Shown here one piece after another: positions 56,553-64,000 of a stretch of DNA of 64,000 nt. Position 1 is the first letter of the stretch. Every line of letters begins with the position of its first letter. Location of the stretch: positions 248,001 through 312,000 of the forward strand of contig NZ_BCUV01000006.1 of assembly GCF_001591405.1 (NCBI RefSeq). The letters run 5' to 3'. The position numbers and the translations under genes are program-made. Origin of the DNA: Janibacter terrae NBRC 107853 (GTDB lineage: Bacteria > Actinomycetota > Actinomycetes > Actinomycetales > Dermatophilaceae). Under the pieces are notes generated by a model. It was not told the DNA's origin and searched no databases. It was given only the letters and a program-made list of their open reading frames with translations.

Positions 56553-57692
56553 TCAGACCTGCGTCGCCCGCCCCAGCTTCGTGATCGCCGTCGCCCACGG
56601 GATCCGCTCCTGCTCCAACCGCACATGCCCCTCTTCGGCGAGCCGCGCACGTGCCACCTGCTCGACATCCGTCAACGAGGGCAGCCGAGCCGTGACGGGC
56701 TGTGGGTCGGGTACCCACAGGTCTCGGTGGGCGAGCAGGGTCTCGACATCCATGAGCACCGAGACCACCTCGGGCAGGTGCGTCCGCAGCCGGTGGAGGA
56801 TGGCGAAGCCGTGCGAGTCGAGGTCCCCCCAGTAGACGACGGGCGCACGCCGCACCCACGGCAGCTCCGCGATGACGTCGACGGCGTAGCCCGAGCCGTG
56901 CACGACGACGGCACCCGGCCAGGGTGGCATGGCAAGCACGGACTCGAGATTCTCGAAGACGAAGGTCACCCGCTGATCGAGCTCCAGCGACCGCAGCTGT
57001 GCGCGGCTCGCCGCGAAGTCATCGACGCCCCCGCGTGCCAGCTCCCGGTCGAGCACGCGCACCCGCACGAGCGGGTCTGCGGCGACGATGCCCAGGTCTG
57101 CACGGCCGCTGGCCGCCAGCACCAACGCACTGAGGACGCCGCGATGGGCGCCGAACCACTTGCTGTCCACCCCCCGGATGGGCAGCTGCCGCGGACGCAT
57201 GCCGTCGACATCGTTGTGGCACAACCAGTCGGCTGCGGCGACGATCTGGTCGAAGCGCTCCGGCGTCAGCTCGACCAGGGTCGCCGAGTGGCGACGCGCA
57301 GCCGCCCGGACCCCTTCCGAGTCACCGACCACGTCGTGGATGCGGGCCAGGCGCTCGCTCAACGTCCGCCAGCGCCGGGCCGGTTCCCCCTTCGCCAGAG
57401 CGGCCACGGCGTCCGGGTCGCGCAGACGCAACCGCACCGGCACCGCTTGCCGGCCGATGCTGCGCCAGCTGCGCGTCTCCCAGTCGAGCTCGGCACCGGG
57501 CGGCAGCCGGGCCGCATCCCATTCCCGCACCCACGACTCGGCAGCGAGCTCGTCGGATCGCACCTCGCGCTCGGTCGGCGGTCGCAGGGCGATGCTCATC
57601 GCCGGGACGTCCACGGCCTCGGTGGCCCAGGCCGAGAGACGGCGGTGCAACCTCTGCCCCGCCAGCTCCCGAGCTTCCCGCAGCGTGATCAT
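56553..57692 (-). CDS. jetD: Wadjet subunit JetD (toprim-like nuclease)
   Basis: 379-aa DUF3322/DUF2220 protein, the nuclease that cuts plasmid DNA in type I Wadjet. The C-terminal toprim-like part shows VTFVFENLESVLAMP with the catalytic Glu and YWGDLDSHGFAILHRLR with the metal-binding Asp pair; the N-terminal part (1-180) is the DUF3322 arm. The ATG at 57692 overlaps the jetC stop (ATGA). It ends 15 bp from the repeat/terminator. Confidence 0.92.
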   Translation of the reverse strand: MITLREARELAGQRLHRRLSAWATEAVDVPAMSIALRPPTEREVRSDELAAESWVREWDAARLPPGAELDWETRSWRSIGRQAVPVRLRLRDPDAVAALAKGEPARRWRTLSERLARIHDVVGDSEGVRAAARRHSATLVELTPERFDQIVAAADWLCHNDVDGMRPRQLPIRGVDSKWFGAHRGVLSALVLAASGRADLGIVAADPLVRVRVLDRELARGGVDDFAASRAQLRSLELDQRVTFVFENLESVLAMPPWPGAVVVHGSGYAVDVIAELPWVRRAPVVYWGDLDSHGFAILHRLRTHLPEVVSVLMDVETLLAHRDLWVPDPQPVTARLPSLTDVEQVARARLAEEGHVRLEQERIPWATAITKLGRATQV

Positions 57693-60600
57693 GTCGCCCC
57701 TGATGCTTCCCTGTCCCACTGCACCTGGGCCACGTCTGACCGCCGGCGGCTCGGGTTCTCGATGGACGTCGCGCCGTCGACGTACGGCTCGATCGTCTGG
57801 AGCAGCTTCTGCGGGGTGGCGAGGACCATCTGGAACCCGAACTCCACGAAGATGTCGAGCGCCATCCGCGTGTATCGGGTGTCCGCCTTGTCGAAGGCCT
57901 CGTCGAGCACGATGGTGCCGTACCGCGGGAAGGGGTCGTCGGTGTCCGCGAGCTGGTACCGCAGCGCGGCAGCGAGGCAGAAGATGACGAGCTTTTGCTG
58001 TTGCCCCCCGGACATCGCGGCTCCGGAGTCGTAGGTCGCCAGGACGCGCCCCCCTTCGTCGATCTCCTCCGCGAGGAAGGTGACGTGCTGCCGCGTGTCC
58101 AGGCACGCCTGCCGCCACGTGCGGTCGACGTGGTCGCTCGACTCGAGCCGTCGCATGATCTCGGCGAGCGTCGCGAAGCGCTCCTCGGCGGTCGTCAGCT
58201 CGTCGTCGGTCCAGCTGCCCTCGGAGATCGAGCGGAGATCCTGCAGGAAGCGGTTGACCGTCTCGGAACGCCGCGTCTTCACCCGTAGCCGCAGGTACAC
58301 CCCGACGTCGAAGGGAGACCGCCGCAGGCTGGCGTTGATGGGGGTGACCCGCTCGTCGATCTCGTGCGGCGCACCGAGGATGTCGCTGACCAGCTCGCCG
58401 ATGAGGTCACGCGAGCGCTCGCGCAGGAGTCGTAGGAAGTCTGCTTCGTGCTCGGGCAGTCCTCGCGCGACGATCGAGTCCAGGAGCGTGAGGTAGCCGG
58501 ACCGGTCGGCCACGGTCGGGGTCAGCTCGGTCGAGGCCTCCGGCCACCGGCCGTTGAACCTCACCGCTGACCTGATGAGTCCCTCGGATGCCTGCCGTGC
58601 CGTGTCCTGCGCCTGGTCCCGCTCGCCCTGGAGCGTGCGGAGCACGGCGAGGCCCACCTCGGGCAGCTGCTGACGGGTGATGTTGCGACGGATGCGGAAG
58701 CGTTGGTCGAGCTCGGCCGCCGTCGCGTCGTCCACCTCGGCGATCCGCCCGGCGTCGATCGCTGCTCGGGTCTCGGTGACCACGTGCGCGACCTCGTCGG
58801 CGGCCACCCGCGCGCTCTTGAGCCGCACCCCCACGTCGAGCGCCCGCTGCCGGGCAGCGACGCGCTCCTGGTCGGCACGCCGGACCGCGGCGAGGGCGGC
58901 GTCGAGACCGGCGTCGCGGGAGGTGAGCTCGGCGAGCTGCTCGTCGAAGGCACGTACGGCGGCAGTCGCGCCGTCCCGGTCGACGTCGGCCCATGACTGG
59001 TTGCGGACGACGCCGAGGACCCCGCGACGCTCCGACTCGGCATTGCGGCCGGCCTCGAGCCGCTCGATGATCTCCTGGATCCCGTCCACGCGTTCCTGGG
59101 CCGCCGCACGGTGCTCGAGGAGCGCGTCGAGGAGGTGCGCCGGGTCGCCGAGGACCCACCGTCGACGGTCGTCGATCGCCCAGCGGTCGTCCTTCTCGTA
59201 CCGGGTCTGCGAGGCCCGTACCTGACCGTTGATCGTCACCGCCCGAGCGTGGTCGTCCATGTCGTCGGGACGCTCGACGCAGGCGTAGTCGTACCGCTCC
59301 GACAGCCGGCTGAGCACCCACGTCCGGAAGGCACCCTCGCGCACGGTCACCCGGTTGACCAGTGACAGCGGACTGCCGGCGGGGCGCGGGCTCGCGCCGT
59401 CGGCGGCCACCTCCTCGAAGACGACCCGCGTGCCCAGGCGCGTCGCGTCGATCCACCTGCGCGCGGCGGGCAGGTGCGGCGAGCGCACGAGCAGGGTGAG
59501 CGCGAAGGGTCGCAGCACCCGCTCGATCGCGCCTCGCCAGTCCTCGTGCTCTGGCCGCACGTCGACCAGCTCCGCGGCGAAGGGCAGGGAGGACTCCGGG
59601 ACGGACAGCTGCTCCGCGAGCTGACGCCGGATGCCGAGCAGGTCGCCGGGCACGCCGCTGCGAGAGCTGCGAGCGGCCGCGATCGCCTCGTCCGCCGCGC
59701 GGAGGTCACCACGTGCGGCAGCCAGCTCCGCCAGCTGGTCATGGCTCGGACCTGAGGCAGTGGACGCTTGTGCGAGCAGCTGCTCGATCGACGCCATCAG
59801 CTCCGCATGGTCCTCCCGGGACGTCGGTGCGCCCCGGACCCCCACCCTCCGCAGGTCCGCGTCGAGCTGCTGCCACCTATCGTGGACGGCGCTCTCTCGC
59901 TGCTCGGCCGCTCGTCGCCGGTCCTGGAGCACCTCGGCCTGCCCGCCGCCGAGCTCGTTGGCGCGCAACTCGGCGGCACGGACGCTCTCGTCAGCCCGTG
60001 CGGCACGGTCACGCGCCTCCTGCTCGTCGGTCTCGAGTCCGATGAGCTCGGCACGCAGCTGCGTGCTCTCCTCGGCGGCGAGGCGCAGCGTGCGACGACG
60101 ACGGTAGGGCTCCTCGGCCTCGATGAGCGCGTGGGCCTGCCGGGCGGCCGCGTCCGCGGCCTCGTAGATCTCCGCCTGAGCGCGCAGCTGCAGCAGGTGG
60201 TCACGCTGCTCGCGCAGCTGGACGATCCGCTCGTGCGCCGCCCGCAGCTCGGCGAACTGCGTGACGGCTGTCTCCGCGAGGTCGAAGGTCGTGGGTCGCT
60301 CCAGCATGTAGTCGCGGAAGAGCTGGTCGAGGCTGTCGAGGTTCTTGGCGGCCTGGGTCTTGTGCAGCAGCTGGAGCGCGGTCTCGTCACCCATGCCGAA
60401 GATCGATCGCAGCCGAGCGTAGAACCGGCCGTGGGCGTGATTGCTCGTGATGAGGGCATCGGGCCAGCGCTGCTGCAGCTTGCGCGCCTCGAGGCCGCTG
60501 GCCGCGTGCTCCTGCAGGTCGGCGAGGTCGACCTCGGAGCGCTCGATGAGGCAGATGTCGCTGAGGTCCGACGCGGTCGTGCCGGACGCCCTCACGAAGA

Positions 60601-61012
60601 ACAGCCGCGCGAGCGACAGCAGGTTGCCCTGGCCATCGTCGAAGTGCAGCACGATGCCGCTCCATGTCGCCGTGCGGCGCAGGTAGGAGCTGACCACCCG
60701 GTCCTCGGTCTCGTCGATCGTGCGCGACCAGGCGCCGCGCACGTAGGTGAGCATGGTCCGCTGGTCGGCTCGCCGTCCGGCGCCCTGGGCTGCCTGGTTG
60801 AGTCGGAGCCACTTGTCCGGGGTGAGGACTGCCGCGATGGCGTCGAGCAGCGAGGACTTGCCGGACCCGGAGGGGCCGGTGATGAGGTGCCCTCGTCGGG
60901 CGATCGGGACACGGTAGATCGCACCGTCGAAGGTGCCCCAGTTCGCCAGCTGCACCTCGGCGAGACGCCACTGCCCCGCGAAGAGGGTTCCGGTCCCCTC
61001 AGGAGCCGTCAC
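57689..61012 (-). CDS. jetC: Wadjet subunit JetC (SMC-like ATPase)
   Basis: 1107-aa SMC/MukB-like ATPase that loops DNA. P-loop GPSGSGKS at 46-53, two long coiled-coil arms (about 270-450 and 660-830) around a hinge, ABC signature MSGGQQQK and Walker B YGTIVLDEAFDKAD at the C-terminal end. Start GTG at 61012, overlapping jetB by 14 bp. Length and motif order match JetC of Bacillus and Escherichia Wadjet systems. Confidence 0.94.
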   Translation of the reverse strand: MTAPEGTGTLFAGQWRLAEVQLANWGTFDGAIYRVPIARRGHLITGPSGSGKSSLLDAIAAVLTPDKWLRLNQAAQGAGRRADQRTMLTYVRGAWSRTIDETEDRVVSSYLRRTATWSGIVLHFDDGQGNLLSLARLFFVRASGTTASDLSDICLIERSEVDLADLQEHAASGLEARKLQQRWPDALITSNHAHGRFYARLRSIFGMGDETALQLLHKTQAAKNLDSLDQLFRDYMLERPTTFDLAETAVTQFAELRAAHERIVQLREQRDHLLQLRAQAEIYEAADAAARQAHALIEAEEPYRRRRTLRLAAEESTQLRAELIGLETDEQEARDRAARADESVRAAELRANELGGGQAEVLQDRRRAAEQRESAVHDRWQQLDADLRRVGVRGAPTSREDHAELMASIEQLLAQASTASGPSHDQLAELAAARGDLRAADEAIAAARSSRSGVPGDLLGIRRQLAEQLSVPESSLPFAAELVDVRPEHEDWRGAIERVLRPFALTLLVRSPHLPAARRWIDATRLGTRVVFEEVAADGASPRPAGSPLSLVNRVTVREGAFRTWVLSRLSERYDYACVERPDDMDDHARAVTINGQVRASQTRYEKDDRWAIDDRRRWVLGDPAHLLDALLEHRAAAQERVDGIQEIIERLEAGRNAESERRGVLGVVRNQSWADVDRDGATAAVRAFDEQLAELTSRDAGLDAALAAVRRADQERVAARQRALDVGVRLKSARVAADEVAHVVTETRAAIDAGRIAEVDDATAAELDQRFRIRRNITRQQLPEVGLAVLRTLQGERDQAQDTARQASEGLIRSAVRFNGRWPEASTELTPTVADRSGYLTLLDSIVARGLPEHEADFLRLLRERSRDLIGELVSDILGAPHEIDERVTPINASLRRSPFDVGVYLRLRVKTRRSETVNRFLQDLRSISEGSWTDDELTTAEERFATLAEIMRRLESSDHVDRTWRQACLDTRQHVTFLAEEIDEGGRVLATYDSGAAMSGGQQQKLVIFCLAAALRYQLADTDDPFPRYGTIVLDEAFDKADTRYTRMALDIFVEFGFQMVLATPQKLLQTIEPYVDGATSIENPSRRRSDVAQVQWDREASGAT

Positions 61013-61664
61013 GGGCGCTCCCTTCGTCGTGTGCCGGCTCCGCGGACGGAGCCGGGTCCGCCGTCGCCAGCTTGCGGTACTCCTCCTGCAGCGTCACGGC
61101 GAGGTCGTGGTCGACGATGAACTTCACGACCGGGGAGATCTCGGCGCGGTCCTCGTCGACCGGGTGGATGACGCGGAAGCGGTTCATCATCCGACCCCAT
61201 GCCGCGTTGAGGGTGCGTTGGTAGGTCTGGGCGTCGCCGGTGCGATAGACGAGCAGGCGCTCGAAGACCTCGTCCTTGCCCACGATCACGCGTGGCTCGC
61301 CCACGGCGGCGAGCAGCAGCTGGCGCAGGGTGAGCAGCATGATCGAGTCGACGAGGGTCAGGCTCTCGGCGCGCAAGGCGCTGGGTGCATCGATCTCCGC
61401 AACGCGGACCTTGCGGGTGAAGGCGAATTCGTCCTCGCGATCGATGACCAGGTCGAGGAAGAGGTCGTGCAGGCGCGATCGGATCTGCCGCTCGTCGGCG
61501 ACGAGCGCCGCCCACAGCTGGGGACGTCGCCGCCCGGAGAGATAGGGGCCCTTGAGGACCTCGAGCAGGGCGCGGCGGGAGGCGTCGCGGAGCCCGCCGA
61601 GGTCGCCGTCCCACAGCCGGGCTGTGGTGGGGGCGTCGTCGGGGGCCAGGTCGTCGTCGTTCAT
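60999..61664 (-). CDS. jetB: Wadjet subunit JetB (DUF4194, KITE-like)
   Basis: 221-aa DUF4194 protein, the winged-helix (KITE) partner of the SMC. The core reads ALLEVLKGPYLSGRRRPQLWAALVADERQIRSRLHDLFLDLVIDREDEFAFTRKV and RTLNAAWGRMMNRFRVIHPVDEDRAEISPVVKFIV. The ATG at 61664 overlaps jetA by 4 bp. The acidic Asp/Glu start and tail are disordered. Confidence 0.9.
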   Translation of the reverse strand: MNDDDLAPDDAPTTARLWDGDLGGLRDASRRALLEVLKGPYLSGRRRPQLWAALVADERQIRSRLHDLFLDLVIDREDEFAFTRKVRVAEIDAPSALRAESLTLVDSIMLLTLRQLLLAAVGEPRVIVGKDEVFERLLVYRTGDAQTYQRTLNAAWGRMMNRFRVIHPVDEDRAEISPVVKFIVDHDLAVTLQEEYRKLATADPAPSAEPAHDEGSARDGS

Positions 61665-63121
61665 GCGATGGGCTCCCGGAAGAGGTGCCGGCCGACCTCG
61701 GCGGCTCGGTGGACGTCGTCGACCCCACGCCAGCACAGACGCTCGCGCGCGTCGGGGTCGACCTCGCCCTGGGTGGCCGCGAGGGACAGCAGCCCGATGA
61801 CGCTGCCGAGGCCCTGGGTGGCGGGTCGTCGTCGGAGGATCTCCCCCACCGTCACGGGTGAGGTGGCGGCGAGCTCCGCGTTGACGTTGTCGATGAGCTC
61901 GGCGAAGTCGATCTCGCTCTCCCTGGCGACGGACTTGAGGGCCTCGAGGTCGAGGGGCGCGCCCGCGGCGTCCACCAGCACCTCGCCGGTGTCGAAGTCG
62001 CTCGGGTCGTGCAGGGCGAGCTCCCCGACCGTCGAGAGACGAAGGGAGGACAGCTCCAGATCTCGTCCGAGCGAGGTCGTGGGGCGCACCTCGCGAGCGG
62101 CCGGCCCGGCAGCGGCGAGCGTGGCCTGCAAGGAGTCACGCAGCACCCGGTCGCGCTGGAAGTCCTGCGAGTAGACGTACCGGCGCAGGCCGCGAGCGAA
62201 CTCGGTGAGGACGAGGTGCACGTCGCGGCTGCTCGTCTTGAGGTCGCGGACGAGGGAACGCAGGGTGCGTCGGTCAGCGACCGGGAGGGTGTCGGCGAAG
62301 CCGCGCTCGAGCACCGCGGCGAGGTCGCCCTCCAGCGCCGACGAGCGCTCGGGGTCGCGGACGAGAGCGGCGAAGCCGGAGAAGGTCTGGCCCTCGTCGG
62401 AGGCCTCGATGAGGTCGACACCGCGGAAGACGTCGTCGAGCACCCGCCGGTCGCTCTCGTCGGCCTTGAGGATGCGCTCACGCAGGTCGTGGTTGAGGGT
62501 CTCGAAGCGCGCGCGCACGCCCGCGAAGTCGGCGGGGAGGTCCTGCGCCTGCAGGAGGATGTCGGTGGCCCGCTCGAGCGCGGTGCGCTCGTCGAGGACG
62601 GTCACCTCACCCGTGCGGACACGCGTGATCTCGGCGTCGATCCGGTCTCGCTCGTCCTGGAGCGCCTCGAGACGCCGGTGCACGTCGGGATCGGTGTCGA
62701 TGGCGAGCTGCCGGATGGACTGCGCCAGGCTGATGAGCCGCGACTGCGTCACCGTGGACCGGGGTTCGTCCAGCTGCTCGAGCACGCGCAGTGCCTGGAA
62801 GGCGTCGGGGGAAAGCTCCAGGGTCTCGCCCCTGGCGCCGACCGCGGGACGTCGCACGAGGTAGCCGGCCCCACGCCAGTCGTCGCAGTAGGCCCGGGCC
62901 GTCTTCGGCAGGTCGAAGTGGTCACGCAGGAGCTCGAGGTCGGCGTCCATGACCTCGTACAGGTCGTCGGTGGCCACCCGCGTGCCGGCCCGCCCGAGGT
63001 GCGTGGACAGGAGGCCGGCGATCACCGCGACGTGGTCGGCCCTGAGCATCCGCAGGGCCGCGTTGTCGGCAACCGTGCGCTGCAGGGCGAGCGCCGTGGA
63101 GGTCGTGGTCACGTTGGCCAT
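61661..63121 (-). CDS. jetA: Wadjet subunit JetA (DUF3375, kleisin-like)
   Basis: 486-aa DUF3375 protein bridging the SMC heads. N-terminal segment MLRADHVAVIAGLLSTHLG, winged-helix-like VRRPAVGARGETLELSPDAFQALRVLEQL, a central coiled coil (about 140-210) and a C-terminal part with VTVGEILRRRPATQGLGSVIGLLSLA. First gene of the jetABCD operon; promoter would be in the 38 bp after vapC or within it. Confidence 0.9.
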   Translation of the reverse strand: MANVTTTSTALALQRTVADNAALRMLRADHVAVIAGLLSTHLGRAGTRVATDDLYEVMDADLELLRDHFDLPKTARAYCDDWRGAGYLVRRPAVGARGETLELSPDAFQALRVLEQLDEPRSTVTQSRLISLAQSIRQLAIDTDPDVHRRLEALQDERDRIDAEITRVRTGEVTVLDERTALERATDILLQAQDLPADFAGVRARFETLNHDLRERILKADESDRRVLDDVFRGVDLIEASDEGQTFSGFAALVRDPERSSALEGDLAAVLERGFADTLPVADRRTLRSLVRDLKTSSRDVHLVLTEFARGLRRYVYSQDFQRDRVLRDSLQATLAAAGPAAREVRPTTSLGRDLELSSLRLSTVGELALHDPSDFDTGEVLVDAAGAPLDLEALKSVARESEIDFAELIDNVNAELAATSPVTVGEILRRRPATQGLGSVIGLLSLAATQGEVDPDARERLCWRGVDDVHRAAEVGRHLFREPIA

Positions 63122-63159
63122 CCTGACAGCCGGACCCGACAGCGCTTGCAGACCCGCTG

Positions 63160-63570
63160 TCAGTGGCGTCGCACCTCGTGCACGACGAGCTCGTCGATCC
63201 CGGTGAAGTCCCGGGGATTGCCGGTGTACAGCGGCAGGTCGTTGGCCAGTGCGGTGGCGGCGATCAGTGCGTCATAGGCTCGAGCCGCCGGCTTGCGCCC
63301 AGCCGATCGCAGCGATGCGGCCACCCGGCCGAAGGCGCGTGCCGCAGCCGCGTCGAAGGGAAGGGGCTCGAAGTCTGCCTCCGCCTGCTGCAGGTGCGCC
63401 TGGCGGGCGGCTCGGTCGTGGTCGGACGTCGCGACGTGCGGGCCCACGGAGAGCTCGGCGAGCGTGATGGAGGTGATGCTCGGCTCCGCGGGCAGGGACG
63501 AGGGATCACACACCGCGAGATCGATGAGCGCGGAGGTGTCGAGGACTCCGTAGTCGCTGGGGTGGCTCAC
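63160..63570 (-). CDS. vapC: VapC-type PIN-domain toxin
   Basis: 136-aa PIN ribonuclease. Acidic residues of the active site are visible: VLDTSALIDL (Asp near residue 10), TLAELSVG (Glu), AAARAYDALIAATAL (Asp) and DLPLYTGNPRDF (Asp). Overlaps the antitoxin by 4 bp. Cuts RNA, typically tRNA, when freed from the antitoxin. Confidence 0.93.
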   Translation of the reverse strand: MSHPSDYGVLDTSALIDLAVCDPSSLPAEPSITSITLAELSVGPHVATSDHDRAARQAHLQQAEADFEPLPFDAAAARAFGRVAASLRSAGRKPAARAYDALIAATALANDLPLYTGNPRDFTGIDELVVHEVRRH

Positions 63571-63803
63571 AGGGAGGGGTCCAGCAGCTCATCGATGTCG
63601 GCACGCAGCCGCTGCGCATCCACGGCCGGCAGGTGCCGTCGTCTCTCGATCAGCTCCTCGACCCGCGAGGCGCGTCGAGGTAGCGGGACGACCCGAGCAA
63701 CTGGCTCGCCGTCCCGCGTGACCGTGAGCGACTCACCCCGCTCCACGCGACGCAGGACATCGCCGCCGCGGTTGCGCAGATCCCTCACGCTGACCCCTTC
63801 CAT
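63567..63803 (-). CDS. vapB: Phd/YefM-type (VapB) antitoxin
   Basis: 78-aa antitoxin: MEGVSVRDLRNRGGDVLRRVERGESLTVTRDGEPVARVVPL is the Phd/YefM DNA-binding fold, and the C-terminal EELIERRRHLPAVDAQRLRADIDELLDPSL is the toxin-binding tail. Translationally coupled to vapC. A perfect palindrome lies 10 bp upstream of its start, the expected autoregulatory site. Confidence 0.93.
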   Translation of the reverse strand: MEGVSVRDLRNRGGDVLRRVERGESLTVTRDGEPVARVVPLPRRASRVEELIERRRHLPAVDAQRLRADIDELLDPSL

Positions 63804-63812
63804 GCGATCAGC

Positions 63813-63828
63813 GTATCACGCGTGATAC
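63813..63828. promoter_or_regulatory. VapB operator palindrome
   Basis: GTATCACG-CGTGATAC, perfect 16-bp dyad 10 bp upstream of the vapB start. Position and symmetry fit autorepression by the VapBC complex. Confidence 0.75.
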
Positions 63829-63858
63829 ACGACGGCGGGCGTCGGCCGGGTCACCATC

Positions 63859-63921
63859 GGCTGAGCCGACCGCCGGACACGGCGAAGGGGCAGCGCTCCC
63901 CATGGCGCTGCCCCCTTCGCC
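63859..63921. repeat. 63-bp direct repeat, right copy, with hairpin
   Basis: Second copy of the element at 56476-56538, same orientation. It again starts GGCTGAGCCGA and folds GGCGAAGGGGCAGCGC against GCGCTGCCCCCTTCGCC, a better-paired stem than the left copy. Here no gene ends at the TGA, so the copy looks like a displaced gene end. Confidence 0.85.
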
Positions 63922-63937
63922 CCGCTTGACTCTCCCC

Positions 63938-64000
63938 ATGACGAGCACCCCACTGCCGCTGCCCGCGACCGACGCCATCCGTGGGGAGCAACCCGCGGCC
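63938..64000 (+). CDS. Possible gene start, cut by the window edge
   Basis: Open frame of 21 codons from ATG at 63938 to the window end (MTSTPLPLPATDAIRGEQPAA). It follows the hairpin at 63859-63921; TTGACT at 63926 could be part of its promoter but no clear SD is seen. Too short to assign. Confidence 0.35.
   Translation, partial: MTSTPLPLPATDAIRGEQPAA

Overview
The window is high-GC DNA with many GTG starts and 4-bp ATGA/GTGA gene overlaps. It carries SCO6880-type conjugation genes, a heliorhodopsin, an Mrp antiporter and a 3-hydroxyphenylpropionate pathway. Together these suggest an actinobacterium, most likely of the Micrococcales; the genus is not determinable from the sequence. The window appears to have two parts. 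The left part (1 to about 31.4 kb) looks like an acquired region and ends in conjugation-gene and Argonaute remnants. The right part (about 31.6-64 kb) looks like ordinary chromosome, with a defence locus near its end.

1-25.2 kb is devoted almost entirely to cations. Read right to left on the minus strand it holds a Na+/Ca2+-type exchanger, an Mrp antiporter (A-B fusion, C, D, E, F, G), a membrane-anchored universal stress protein, DUF2784 plus a GT39-like membrane glycosyltransferase, TerC plus a baeRF (eRF1-like) protein, and a complete V/A-type ATPase (D-G-I-K-E-C-F-A-B). The V/A-ATPase is translationally coupled to a P2A-type ATPase whose TM6 motif resembles Ca2+/Mn2+ pumps. Three minus-strand leaders (upstream of the V-ATPase operon, of terC and of DUF2784) each have a vegetative promoter followed at once by the same RNA element: GGGGAGTA, a C-rich/G-rich helix and GA(A/G)GACC or similar, enclosed by a covarying P1 helix. 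I read these as three yybP-ykoY Mn2+ riboswitches. The region therefore looks like a manganese-responsive regulon that includes a rotary ATPase. A heliorhodopsin gene is divergent from terC.

25.2-31.4 kb is wreckage of mobile DNA. Two genes of an actinobacterial integrative conjugative element (VirB4-like ATPase, SCO6880 family) lie next to a 5'-truncated Argonaute PIWI domain lacking its catalytic residues. An intact IS3-family element with a GGGAAAA frameshift site interrupts the PIWI domain near its C-terminus.

31.6-56.5 kb looks like core metabolism: a uronate-dehydrogenase-like SDR, succinyl-CoA:acetate CoA-transferase, MFS exporters, tandem SPFH proteins, a PadR-linked group (NTF2-like protein, 2,4-dienoyl-CoA reductase, SGNH hydrolase), Fic, LysR/YeiH, and an IclR-controlled mhpABC operon with its MHS transporter. 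Shared palindromes mark two local regulons (GTGCCAC-N3-GTGGCAC and TCAAC/GTTGA types).

56.5-64 kb holds a complete type I Wadjet system (jetABCD) and a VapBC toxin-antitoxin pair. Both lie between two 63-bp imperfect direct repeats that form strong hairpins, consistent with a discrete inserted defence module.
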